Shown piece after piece: positions 1 to 8,454 of a DNA stretch of 64,000 bases. Made by a program: the position numbers and the translations under genes. Position 1 is the stretch's first letter. Each line of letters begins with the position of its first letter. This DNA comes from Candidatus Brocadia sinica JPN1 (GTDB taxonomy: Bacteria; Planctomycetota; Brocadiia; Brocadiales; Brocadiaceae), in the NCBI RefSeq assembly GCF_000949635.1, contig NZ_BAFN01000001.1:3593052-3657051 (forward strand), read 5' to 3'. Under the pieces are notes generated by a model that saw nothing but the letters and a program-made list of their open reading frames with translations, was not told where the DNA came from and searched no databases.

Positions 1-23
1 TCCTGCAAAGATATATTTTTCAT
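1..23 (-). CDS. 5' end of a divergent gene cut by the window edge
   Basis: On the minus strand an ATG at 23-21 opens a frame reading M-K-N-I-S-L-Q up to the edge. A strong Shine-Dalgarno AAGGAG lies just upstream of it (complement of about 33-38). Only seven residues are visible, so the product cannot be named. The gene is divergent from the ATPase operon, so 24-313 should hold both promoters; I could not pick out a convincing promoter there. Confidence 0.45.
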
Positions 24-313
24 ATATGACGACTCCTTAATGAAGTATTGAAAACTTATAACACATTTTAAAAATCAATTCTACGAATAGCAAACGTTTT
101 AAACTACGCATTCCTGTTTATAAATAATTGGCTTTTTTCTTGAAACGATGCACATTTCAACGTAACATGAATAGCAATTAACGTTTCAGGAATGACAGGA
201 AACTATCTGGCAACAACCATTGTAAGGAGACGATCATACCCAACTTGCAACACATTGCCTTTCTGCAACTCTTCTGAGCTAAAGGCTCATCAAGTTTTTA
301 GAACAAATTCTCT

Positions 314-628
314 ATGAGCAACCATCTTATCGCAGAAATACTGGAAATCGAGTCAGAAGCGAACACTATTGTGAGGGATGCCAAACAAAAAGCAGAGAAG
401 ATTATTGCCGATATTCACCATGAGATTGGATGTATGAAAGCAACCCTTGAAAATGAATACCGTCAAAAGCTAGAGATATTAAAATCAAAGACCCTCGATT
501 TACAAAAATCAGAAGAAGAACGTCTGAGAAATGAATTTGAATTGTATAAAGAGAAACTTTTCCATATGAACAATCAAATCATGGAAGATGCTGTTGATTG
601 GATAGTAAAACACATTTACGAGAGTTAG
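314..628 (+). CDS. ntpF: V-type ATPase peripheral stalk subunit (NtpF / G-H type)
   Basis: This 104-residue protein is almost entirely charged heptad-like helix, with runs of Glu, Lys and Ala and no membrane segment. That is the form of the G/H stalk subunit, which pairs with subunit E as a coiled coil to tie the V1 head to subunit I in the membrane. It is recognised mainly by place and length: it is the first gene of an operon whose order matches E. hirae ntpFIKECGABD, and it stops one base before ntpI begins. The sequence alone would be too low in complexity for a firm call. A short final segment (residues about 80-104) is less charged and may be the contact with subunit I. Confidence 0.75.
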   Translation: MSNHLIAEILEIESEANTIVRDAKQKAEKIIADIHHEIGCMKATLENEYRQKLEILKSKTLDLQKSEEERLRNEFELYKEKLFHMNNQIMEDAVDWIVKHIYES

Positions 629-629
629 T

Positions 630-2651
630 ATGGCTATTGAAAAGGTTAATAAAGTGACCATTCTACTCCCCGAAAAGGATGCGCATCAGTTTCTCAATCA
701 ACTCTATTACTGGAATATCGTTCATATTACAGACACTTTTACCCAACTCCACAATTCGATTATTCCATCCTTTCAAAGATTTCCCACCACTTTTAATGAT
801 ATAGAGAAGAATATTCAGAAACTTAATACCATCTTTTCCACTCTTAAAACATTCGCCCCAAAAAAGAAAAGCTTTGTTGAAGGTATCTTTCCCATTCCAT
901 TGCAAATTACCCGTAAGGAATTGGCTCAAACACTTTCTCGTATAAATATTAATTCTCTCTTTGAGGAATGCCGGAGCCGATACGAAACATACTTAAGCCT
1001 TCAAAAAAGACAGAAACAATTAAAGGAAGAATTGGACATACTCACAGATTTTTTACCCTTGTCATTTGAATTTACTCAACTCAGAAGCATTAAGAACGTC
1101 TCCTTCTTTTACTGTCAGGCATCTGAGGCTCGATGGAACCGGTTTTTAAGAGATGCAGCAGCCAGTGAATTTCTCACGTGGCAGATTGTTTCAAAGACTA
1201 AAAAAAAATTGAAAATCCTTCTTGCATACTTAAATAACGATAAAGATGACGCGCTCAGGATTCTTGCAAAATTCGGTTTTAAGGAGATACCCTTTCCAAT
1301 CCTATCGGGTAATATAAAAGACCGTAGTGATGAATTAGCACTGGAAATGTCTCATGTGATTCAAGAGCGAGAGCAAATTCGCTGTCGTATCCTTGAGCTA
1401 TCCGGGGAATGGCGTTCTCTGGAGATACTCCTGGGATACTGGGAAAACGAAAGAAATAAGATCCATACACAGCATAGGTGTGTCATATCAAAAAGGGTCT
1501 TTGTGTTAATTGGATACGTCAAAATAACAGATACGCTTAAACTCGACATGTTACTCCACGGCAAATTTCCACAGGCATCGGTTGTTTATGAAGAACCTTC
1601 AGCGATCGATAAAGTACCCGTCTCCATTACGTTAAATAGATTCTTCAAACCTGCCCAATTATTGATAAACATGTTTGGATTACCCAATTATTTTACTTTT
1701 GACCCAACGCCCTTTGTGATGATATCCTTTCTCATCTTCTTTGGGCTCTGTTTTGGCGATGTATTTTACGGAGTGTTTTTAACGGCTTTTTCCGCATGGA
1801 TGGCCAGGAAATATAAATCATCTGAAGCATTTTCCAACTTCTTGAAACTCTTCCTTTATGCTGGTATTAGCACGATGATTTTTGGTGCCATTACCGGTGG
1901 TTGGGCTGGAGATCTCTATAATCCAATGTATCTAGGCGAGAATAACCCTTTACTAAAAATAAAAGAAAGGCTGACACTATTAGACCCTCTCTCAAAACCT
2001 GTTCTTGCACTCTTGTTTGCCATAGGGCTGGGTGTATTGAACCAATTTTACGGCATCACACTCAGGATGTATGGAGAATTGAGAAAAAAGAATATCCTGA
2101 ATGCAATCTGTGACGGATTATTATGGCTTATTATGCTGCCAGGATTTCTGATCCTGATATCAACCATTTTTCTAAAAATACCTGGTAACATCATCAGTAT
2201 TGGGAAATACATGGCCATCATTGGCGCGGTTGGATTGATCTCAACACAGGGACGTAACGAAAAGAGTTTGATCGGTAAAATTTTCACGGGGATTGTTAGT
2301 TTATACGGCATTGTGGGCACCTATGGGTGTACGAGTTTTATTGGGGATATCCTTTCCTATACGCGCATTCTGGCCATCAGTCTTACAACAACGATTGTTG
2401 GTATGGCATTTAATATTGTAGCGACATTGTTCAAAACAGGCACTTTTATTGGTGTTGTATTCTTTATAATCACCTTGATTTTTGGGCATATGTTTAACTT
2501 TGCCATGAGTATTCTCGGCGCCTTTATTCATCCTGCACGGTTAATCTTCCTTGAATTTTTTGGACGATTTTATGAAGGAGGCGCCCCAAAGTTTCAGCCT
2601 TACGGTTTGGGTAACCAACGGATACATATTATAGAAAACGATTCGGAATGA
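630..2651 (+). CDS. ntpI: V-type ATP synthase subunit I (membrane a-type subunit)
   Basis: The 673-residue protein has the two halves expected of subunit I: a cytoplasmic N-terminal arm (about residues 1-345, with coiled coil around 120-145 and 240-270) and a C-terminal half with seven or eight membrane spans starting near residue 350. The subunit forms the two half channels for the ion and contacts the K ring. Two conserved arginines needed for ion release are visible: R579 in a SYTR motif, and R637 in an HPAR motif just before the L-E-F-F-G-R-F-Y-E-G-G segment near the C terminus. Length is normal for the family. It is tightly coupled to ntpF (one base apart), and ntpK follows after 18 bases. 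Confidence 0.95.
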   Translation: MAIEKVNKVTILLPEKDAHQFLNQLYYWNIVHITDTFTQLHNSIIPSFQRFPTTFNDIEKNIQKLNTIFSTLKTFAPKKKSFVEGIFPIPLQITRKELAQTLSRININSLFEECRSRYETYLSLQKRQKQLKEELDILTDFLPLSFEFTQLRSIKNVSFFYCQASEARWNRFLRDAAASEFLTWQIVSKTKKKLKILLAYLNNDKDDALRILAKFGFKEIPFPILSGNIKDRSDELALEMSHVIQEREQIRCRILELSGEWRSLEILLGYWENERNKIHTQHRCVISKRVFVLIGYVKITDTLKLDMLLHGKFPQASVVYEEPSAIDKVPVSITLNRFFKPAQLLINMFGLPNYFTFDPTPFVMISFLIFFGLCFGDVFYGVFLTAFSAWMARKYKSSEAFSNFLKLFLYAGISTMIFGAITGGWAGDLYNPMYLGENNPLLKIKERLTLLDPLSKPVLALLFAIGLGVLNQFYGITLRMYGELRKKNILNAICDGLLWLIMLPGFLILISTIFLKIPGNIISIGKYMAIIGAVGLISTQGRNEKSLIGKIFTGIVSLYGIVGTYGCTSFIGDILSYTRILAISLTTTIVGMAFNIVATLFKTGTFIGVVFFIITLIFGHMFNFAMSILGAFIHPARLIFLEFFGRFYEGGAPKFQPYGLGNQRIHIIENDSE

Positions 2652-3197
<546 letters not shown>

Positions 3198-3285
3198 ATT
3201 TTATCTGTTTTTGAAATATAACCTGATATAAAAATACATGATAGAGGCGAGGTAACCACGTCCCTACAATTACAAATTTTTATTT

Positions 3286-3882
3286 ATGTCCCTCGGACGA
3301 ATCAAAAATTACATTATAGAGAATGCACAAAAAGAGGCCGAACAAATTATCAAAACGGCTGAAGCACAATTTCGCGCCCAGGTTGAAATAACCAAACTCT
3401 CCCTGGAAAAACAACACCAGGAAATGTTGCGCACCGAAGAGGGACGTCTCAACAAGGATGTCAAAGGAACCATCGTTTCATTAAAAAGGTCTTACAAAAT
3501 GAAACTGCTGGAAATTAAAAATCGTGTGCTTGACGACGTCCTGACACGCGCAACAGAACATATACAATCACTTCCTGATAAAGACTATTTAGCATTGATA
3601 GGGAAATGGATGGCAAACATACCCGACCATCTGGAAGGAGAGTTGTTCGTTAATGCAAAGGATTTGAAACGAATAACCGACGCCTTTATCGATACTATTA
3701 ATAAGAATAGAAAGACAAGGATCTGCCGGAATACAACTGCTATTGATATAAGGGGCGGTTTTGTCTTAAAGACTACTTATTATGAAATTGATTGTACCTT
3801 AGATACCCTTGCCAAAAACCTTCGTACCACATTGGCACCCAAGCTAAGCGACATGCTGAAATTGTCTTATGTTGAATTGTAA
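3286..3882 (+). CDS. ntpE: V-type ATP synthase subunit E (peripheral stalk)
   Basis: The protein has 198 residues: a long charged helix (about 1-85) followed by a mixed alpha/beta C-terminal half. This is the layout of subunit E, which pairs with the G/H-type helix made by the first gene of the operon and caps the catalytic head. An Ala- and Glu-rich start (residues about 8-40, for example a run of A-Q-K-E-A-E-Q) marks the coiled coil. The next gene begins about two bases past its stop or, on the longest frame, 14 bases inside it. Length and position match the family; there is no catalytic residue to check. Confidence 0.85.
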   Translation: MSLGRIKNYIIENAQKEAEQIIKTAEAQFRAQVEITKLSLEKQHQEMLRTEEGRLNKDVKGTIVSLKRSYKMKLLEIKNRVLDDVLTRATEHIQSLPDKDYLALIGKWMANIPDHLEGELFVNAKDLKRITDAFIDTINKNRKTRICRNTTAIDIRGGFVLKTTYYEIDCTLDTLAKNLRTTLAPKLSDMLKLSYVEL

Positions 3883-3883
3883 A

Positions 3884-4933
3884 ATGAAGAGCTATATGCC
3901 AAACGGTACATATCATCATGAATGGTGTTATTTATCCGGACGGGTCAATATCCTGGAGTGCTCTTTACTCAGTATGAACTTCTTTGAGAAATTACTATCC
4001 AGCAATAATTTAAATGATGTATTAACAAACTTAAATAACACGCCTTTAAAGGCCTATTTTACAGATTCAAAGCATTTGTACGAATTCGAAACGCTGCTTG
4101 ATGACTATTACCATGATAAGTTATATGAAATACGGTCTTTGTCACCCCACAGTGCCATTTGCGACTTTTTCCTGATAAGGAACGACATCCTCAACTTGAA
4201 GAAATTCATAACGTCCAAAACCTTAGGTATAAACAAAAATACATTTCTTAAAGGGACCATGAGCAAGGATACATGGAACAATGAATGGCATGGGAAAGCA
4301 ACTTCTTTGCCGAAAGTATTCAAAGAATCAATCTCTTTTTTTAAAACTGCCGTGAATAACTTAAAAAAAGAATCATTACCTTTTATAATCGACTTAATAT
4401 GCGACGGCGCTTATTTGAGATACATCGAAAATTTTTCTAACAAAATCAATGTTGAGATTATCCAGCGATACCTGATGATATACCAATGCGTGAAGGGTCT
4501 TAAGGTGATACGGCGTGTAATGGTATTAAAGCTTGATATGAAACTTCTGGAACAATACTTTTTGGAAGGATTTGATAAAGAACATGTTTTTTACAGACTT
4601 ATGAAAAACACTGCATGGATATCAGAAAAGACACTGCGAGAAGCCTTTATAGGAGCTTATTGCAATACACCCCTGCTAGACCAATATTTTATACAAGTGC
4701 TTTCATTGAATTTATTTCCAAATATTTCTTTTCAATACGAAGTAGTAACTGACAATTATTTATTAGATATAATGCAACCCGTGAAGTTCATCCCCTTTGG
4801 GACGGAAAGGGTTTTTGGATACCTATGCGGCCTTACTGTTGAGGTATTCAACTTAAAATTAGTGTTGGGCGGAAAGGTGCACAGGATAGAGAGCAATTTT
4901 TTACGAGAACGCTTACGAAAAACGTATGCATAA
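3884..4933 (+). CDS. ntpC: V-type ATP synthase subunit C (d-type central stalk)
   Basis: This is an all-helical protein of about 349 residues without membrane spans, matching subunit C/d, the funnel that seats the central stalk on the K ring. The longest frame begins at 3869 inside ntpE, but the ATG at 3884, just after the ntpE stop, gives normal spacing and is preferred. ATGs at 3899 and 3974 are further options, and the real N terminus may be nearer N-F-F-E-K-L-L-S, where family similarity seems to begin. The stop overlaps the start of ntpG by eight bases. The family is divergent, so the call rests partly on operon order. Confidence 0.8.
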   Translation: MKSYMPNGTYHHEWCYLSGRVNILECSLLSMNFFEKLLSSNNLNDVLTNLNNTPLKAYFTDSKHLYEFETLLDDYYHDKLYEIRSLSPHSAICDFFLIRNDILNLKKFITSKTLGINKNTFLKGTMSKDTWNNEWHGKATSLPKVFKESISFFKTAVNNLKKESLPFIIDLICDGAYLRYIENFSNKINVEIIQRYLMIYQCVKGLKVIRRVMVLKLDMKLLEQYFLEGFDKEHVFYRLMKNTAWISEKTLREAFIGAYCNTPLLDQYFIQVLSLNLFPNISFQYEVVTDNYLLDIMQPVKFIPFGTERVFGYLCGLTVEVFNLKLVLGGKVHRIESNFLRERLRKTYA

Positions 4934-5246
4934 AATTGTTATCATTGGTGAAAAGGACGATATCCTACCCTATCAAAGCATAGGAGTTGAGATTAAACCT
5001 GTGAAAACAATATTTGAGACCGTTAATATTCTACGGAAAATTGCCCAGGATTCTTCAGTAGGAATTATCCTGATCACTGAGGATATGGCAGAACAATGTC
5101 TTGATACAATTATCGAGTTAAGGACCAAAACTGCCAAGGCGATCACTATTCTTCCTGCACGGCAAGGAAGCAGGCACACTGGTACGATGGAACTCAACAA
5201 AGAGATTGGACGGGCGGTGGGAATGAATATTTTGGAAAAGAAATAG
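4926..5246 (+). CDS. ntpG: V-type ATP synthase subunit F (NtpG)
   Basis: The 106-residue protein begins with a beta strand K-I-V-I-I-G-E and has the small Rossmann-like alternation of strands and helices seen in subunit F, including I-I-L-I-T-E-D-M-A near residue 50 and a flexible Gly/Thr-rich C-terminal tail. Subunit F sits on the rotor beside subunit D. It overlaps ntpC by eight bases, which suggests coupled translation. In intact operons ntpA follows directly; here 3.2 kb of foreign or decayed DNA intervenes. Confidence 0.9.
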   Translation: MHKIVIIGEKDDILPYQSIGVEIKPVKTIFETVNILRKIAQDSSVGIILITEDMAEQCLDTIIELRTKTAKAITILPARQGSRHTGTMELNKEIGRAVGMNILEKK

Positions 5247-5295
5247 CCACTTAATTAAATATGGATATTATCCCATAACTTACAAAGGAGAAGTT

Positions 5296-5726
5296 ATGAA
5301 CTTAGAAAAATTTGCTTCTAAATACAAAAGAGAACCTCGTCAGAACCTAAGCTAAGTCCAGAATATATTGATGAAAGTATGAGACCTTTTCTTTAACCTG
5401 ATATACAGGAGATTGTTTCTGCAACCACTTTAGACAGTCCTTTATCGGCATACGCATTATTGGACGAAATCGTAAAGTTAATAATTACAGCCATGGATGA
5501 TGAAACCAGAAATTGGGTAGAAGGTTGGATAAAGGAATTGGTGATACCTCAAATATCGTTGCAATAGGCGCAGAAGATGAGATGCTAGATGATGCATCTA
5601 TCGATGCGATTATTAAGCTCAAATTGCGATGACACCATCAAATTAAAATTTTCTGAAAGGCATATCCTCAGTTTGCAGGGGAGATTAAAAGCAAGTATAG
5701 AGAAAAATGATTACGAGACGAACTAA
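5296..5726 (+). pseudogene. Decayed gene of unknown family
   Basis: After a good ribosome site (AAGGAG before ATG 5296) a frame of 19 codons stops at 5353-5355. Coding-like sequence continues in other frames: about 57 codons without a stop (D-I-Q-E-I-V-S-A up to P-Q-I-S-L-Q, near 5400-5566), then a segment ending S-I-E-K-N-D-Y-E-T-N with its stop at 5724-5726, a normal distance before the next gene. This looks like one short gene with at least two frameshifts. I do not recognise the family. It fills the 490-base gap after ntpG. Confidence 0.5.
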
Positions 5727-5738
5727 GAGGGCGGTGAC

Positions 5739-6047
5739 ATGAAAATAAAAAATACCTATACAAAGGAAATGATTAAAGATATTTTAGCGAAAAATTATCC
5801 TGTTCTAAAAAAATACAAGGTTAAATCCATAGCGCTTTTTGGGTCTTATGTGCGTGGTAAACAGGTTAAAAAGAGCGATATTGATTTATTAGTCGAATTC
5901 GAAGAGCCTACTTTCCGAAATTATATGGGACTCCTTTCAGAATTAGAAAACATATTTCACAAAAAAATCGATTTGGTTTGTAGAGATGCATTAAAGGAAA
6001 AGATAAAACCCTATATTTTGAAAGAGGCAGAATGGATAGAAAAGTAA
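5739..6047 (+). CDS. Minimal nucleotidyltransferase (MNT antitoxin-like)
   Basis: The 102-residue protein has the nucleotidyltransferase signature G-S-Y-V-R-G followed by S-D-I-D-L-L-V (residues about 35-53). These are the Gly-Ser loop and the paired metal-binding aspartates of the pol-beta/MNT fold. In HEPN-MNT pairs this enzyme neutralises a HEPN ribonuclease by adding nucleotides to it. The start of a HEPN-type partner overlaps its 3' end but is cut short (see 6032-6112), so the antitoxin is now an orphan. The RBS is AGAGGGCGGTGAC just before ATG. The motif is clear, the biological role is inferred. Confidence 0.8.
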   Translation: MKIKNTYTKEMIKDILAKNYPVLKKYKVKSIALFGSYVRGKQVKKSDIDLLVEFEEPTFRNYMGLLSELENIFHKKIDLVCRDALKEKIKPYILKEAEWIEK

Positions 6048-6112
6048 GGCATCACAGACTCTATATTGAAGATACCCTTGAATGTATGGGAAATGTTAAT
6101 ATTGTACCATAA
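6032..6112 (+). pseudogene. Truncated HEPN (DUF86-type) toxin gene
   Basis: An ATG inside the end of the MNT gene opens M-D-R-K-V-R-H-H-R-L-Y-I-E-D-T-L-E-C-M, the usual first turn of DUF86/HEPN proteins that pair with MNT. A stop follows after 26 codons. No HEPN active-site R-x4-6-H is present, so the toxin is lost. From 6113 to the palindrome at 6169 I see nothing coding. Confidence 0.55.
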
Positions 6113-6168
6113 GCTTCATTAGATCAGAAATTAAAGTTAGGATATTAAGGGAAATTGAGCAAATAAGG

Positions 6169-6192
6169 TGTAGGGCAAGGCTTTAGCCTTGC
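6169..6192 (+). repeat. REP-like palindrome, left arm
   Basis: Head TGTAGG followed by a perfect seven-base stem GCAAGGC / GCCTTGC around TTTA. It ends 22 bases before the transposase ATG. Confidence 0.7.
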
Positions 6193-6213
6193 AGAGGTTT
6201 GCCTTTTCGAGAT

Positions 6214-6687
6214 ATGTCAAACAATTACAAAAAACGCATACGGTTAAAAGATTTTGATTATAAAGATTGTTATCGATATTTTGTAACCATATGCACATTC
6301 AATAAAAAGCCCTTATTTACAAACGATTCTTTAGTAACCTGGCTTATTGAACTTTTAAGGGAACGATCAAAATCGTTTAGTTTCAAAATTTGGGCATACT
6401 GCTTCATGCCTGACCATCTTCATCTTTTAATACAAGGGGAACGTGATGACTCTGACATGAGACGATTTATTTCATCGTATAAGCAACAATCAGGTTTTTA
6501 TTATAAGAAAAAGACCGTCTCGTCTCTCTGGCAAATTAATTATTATGAACATATTTTGGGAAAAGAAGAAGACACGAAAGGCATTGCATATTATATTTTT
6601 GCTAACCCTGTAAGAAAAGGTTTAGTTAACGATTTTAAAGAATATAAATTTCTTGGTTCATTTGCGTTTGATATTATGCAATTGTAA
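6214..6687 (+). CDS. REP-associated tyrosine transposase (Y1/HUH)
   Basis: This 157-residue single-strand transposase belongs to the IS200-like Y1 superfamily, RAYT branch. Visible motifs: Y-F-V-T-I-C-T strand near the N terminus, the HUH metal site in P-D-H-L-H-L-L-I, and W-Q-I-N-Y-Y-E-H-I-L with the likely nucleophile tyrosine, followed by Y-I-F-A-N-P-V-R-K-G-L-V as in RAYTs. The long frame begins at a TTG (6199); the ATG at 6214 is preferred. It is intact and flanked by inverted palindromes that are its probable substrates. It lies inside the split ATPase operon. Confidence 0.9.
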   Translation: MSNNYKKRIRLKDFDYKDCYRYFVTICTFNKKPLFTNDSLVTWLIELLRERSKSFSFKIWAYCFMPDHLHLLIQGERDDSDMRRFISSYKQQSGFYYKKKTVSSLWQINYYEHILGKEEDTKGIAYYIFANPVRKGLVNDFKEYKFLGSFAFDIMQL

Positions 6688-6715
6688 GATATTTGTCACA
6701 ATTATTTAGCTTTTT

Positions 6716-6739
6716 GCAAAGCTGAAGCTTTGCCCTACA
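6716..6739 (-). repeat. REP-like palindrome, right arm
   Basis: Inverted relative of 6169-6192: stem GCAAAGCT / AGCTTTGC with a two-base loop and the tail CCTACA, the complement of the TGTAGG head. Confidence 0.7.
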
Positions 6740-6827
6740 GTAAAAACACGACTCTGAAGGGCGCCTAGTAACATATGTATTGAGAATTTTCATAAAACCT
6801 TACTAACAACATAAACAAATCAATAAC

Positions 6828-7850
6828 ATGGGAAAAGTCATTTCATTCATCAACTACAAAGGTGGTGTTGGGAAAACAACTACCACCTATCATATCGGAT
6901 GTGCCCTGGCCCTGTTTCACAATAAGAAGGTATTGCTTGTCGATGTGGATCCGCAAACCAACCTGACCTTTCTCTGCGTTGTACCCGAACGATGGGAAGC
7001 ATTCAAAAAAGATAACGGCACGATTGCTAAGCTCTTTGAATCGTATTTAAAGGATAGTTTTGATACTTACCAAATTGAAAATATTATATGGAAATCTCCT
7101 ATCGAATTGTTTACAAAGGGCAAGGTCACAAAGGATGTAGTGAAGAATCTTGACCTGATTCCGTCGGACGTTGATTTGTTGAGCGTTGATATTGAATTGG
7201 CGTCAAAGACTTGGCGGAAGATAGAGTCGGGCTTTTATCAAGAACAACTCCAAATCCTCAGGCGAACAATCAAGAGTATAAAAGAATTATTCGGCATTGA
7301 TACTTCCGATGATATACGGGATGCCCTCTTTTCCATAGAACAGCGCCATATCCTGAAAAATGCCATTCATAAGATAAAAGACAATTATGATTATATCCTC
7401 ATTGATTGTCCTCCAAACCTCTATCTGGTGACACAAAATGCACTTGCCGCAAGTGATACTTATGTCATAACAACCATACCAGACCATATGTCAACCATAG
7501 GGATAAATATACTCATCAAGAAAATCAGGGAATTACATAATAAGATGAATCACAAATGTCGTTTGACAGAGACGAGAACACAAGACATTGCACATAAAGG
7601 GATACTATTTACCATGGTGCGCACTGTAGGCCAGAGTATTGTCAATACCCATAAAGATAAAATGAATGAGCTCCGAAAGGACTATAATAATATATGTTTT
7701 GCAAATTCTATTTCATGGGGTACTGGCTATACCGAGGCTTCCGCACTTGCAGTTCCTGTTTTTTTGATGGATGATGAAAATACAATGCGTGTGGCAGAAC
7801 AATATAAAGAGGTAACAAAGGAATTCTTAGAGAAAGTCGGTGGTAATTAA
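6828..7850 (+). CDS. ParA/Soj-type AAA ATPase
   Basis: The 340-residue protein opens with the deviant Walker A loop of the ParA/MinD family, K-G-G-V-G-K-T-T at residues 11-18, followed by D-V-D-P-Q-T-N-L-T (switch I type) and the Walker B strand Y-I-L-I-D-C-P-P. Such ATPases partition DNA or position large complexes. It is longer than typical Soj, with an inserted helical stretch between about residues 60 and 175. Its stop overlaps the start of a small partner gene (7852), and no ParB-like gene or parS-like cluster is visible. It sits between ntpG and ntpA in the same direction, so it could be read with the ATPase operon. Confidence 0.85.
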   Translation: MGKVISFINYKGGVGKTTTTYHIGCALALFHNKKVLLVDVDPQTNLTFLCVVPERWEAFKKDNGTIAKLFESYLKDSFDTYQIENIIWKSPIELFTKGKVTKDVVKNLDLIPSDVDLLSVDIELASKTWRKIESGFYQEQLQILRRTIKSIKELFGIDTSDDIRDALFSIEQRHILKNAIHKIKDNYDYILIDCPPNLYLVTQNALAASDTYVITTIPDHMSTIGINILIKKIRELHNKMNHKCRLTETRTQDIAHKGILFTMVRTVGQSIVNTHKDKMNELRKDYNNICFANSISWGTGYTEASALAVPVFLMDDENTMRVAEQYKEVTKEFLEKVGGN

Positions 7851-7851
7851 C

Positions 7852-8376
7852 ATGGTAAAAAGGACAAAAAAACTCGATCTGATAGATACTTTAACAAAAA
7901 TAAAAGAATACCTGCCATTGCTCCCGGGGGAGGATGAGAGACAAAGGATGGCGCAAATTATCCCGGAGATAAAACAAGAACTTGAGTTATTGCGGGAAAG
8001 CATTGGGCGTTTTCCCGATGAATCTGAGACTCGTCAGGTATCCAATGCCATTCAAACCCTGGTATCATTTTTTGATACCCTGAAAGACAAACCCCTCCTT
8101 GCCGAAATGCTCCTTCCAAAAAAAGTTAAACCCAGAAAAACCAAAAGCAGTATCGTTGATGTTGATACTCTGCAAAAACAGTTAGAAAGGCTACCCACTG
8201 AGAAGATCCTTGAAGAACTCACAAAACACAAGAAGGATGTCCTTATTGGGTTATCAACGAAGATGAACATAACAGCGAATAAAAAACTGACGAAAAACGC
8301 CCTGGCAGATAGGATTTTCAAGCTGGGGTTTGCGAATAAGAGAGGGTATGACCTGTTGAGCGGCAAAACAGGCTGA
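7852..8376 (+). CDS. ParA-linked protein of unknown function
   Basis: Start chosen at ATG 7852 (the longer frame opens at 7840 inside parA). The roughly 174-residue protein is basic and helical, with no signal peptide or membrane span. The last 55 residues (K-K-D-V-L-I-G-L-S then K-L-T-K-N-A-L-A-D-R-I) resemble the helix-turn-helix of SAP or Rho-N type nucleic-acid-binding modules, which would suit a DNA-binding partner of the upstream ParA. That is a guess from pattern; no named family was recognised. The four-base overlap with parA indicates coupled expression. Confidence 0.6.
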   Translation: MVKRTKKLDLIDTLTKIKEYLPLLPGEDERQRMAQIIPEIKQELELLRESIGRFPDESETRQVSNAIQTLVSFFDTLKDKPLLAEMLLPKKVKPRKTKSSIVDVDTLQKQLERLPTEKILEELTKHKKDVLIGLSTKMNITANKKLTKNALADRIFKLGFANKRGYDLLSGKTG

Positions 8377-8400
8377 ATATTAAATTACAAAATAAATGGG

Positions 8401-8430
8401 GTGGCACGGACAAACTTGTTTGTCCGTGTC
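8401..8430. repeat. GTGGCACGGAC-type palindrome
   Basis: Near-perfect inverted repeat with arms CACGGACAAAC (8405-8415) and GTTTGTCCGTG (8418-8428) around TT, preceded by GGGGTGG. A larger relative lies at 17571-17624. It could act as a terminator-like hairpin before ntpA but lacks a U tract, so a dispersed REP element is the better reading. Confidence 0.7.
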
Positions 8431-8454
8431 TGATTTAAGATTTAAATTAATAGA

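Larger units (their letters stand above)
6169..6739 (+). mobile_element. RAYT element bounded by inverted REP palindromes
   Basis: A palindrome at 6169-6192 (TGTAGGGCAAGGC, loop TTTA, GCCTTGC) and its inverted relative at 6716-6739 (GCAAAGCT, loop GA, AGCTTTGC, then CCTACA) bracket a REP-associated tyrosine transposase gene. Both arms share the head TGTAGGGCAA in opposite directions, as in REP/RAYT units. The same head reappears at 63599-63623. The outline is inferred from these arms; no target duplication was identified. Confidence 0.65.
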
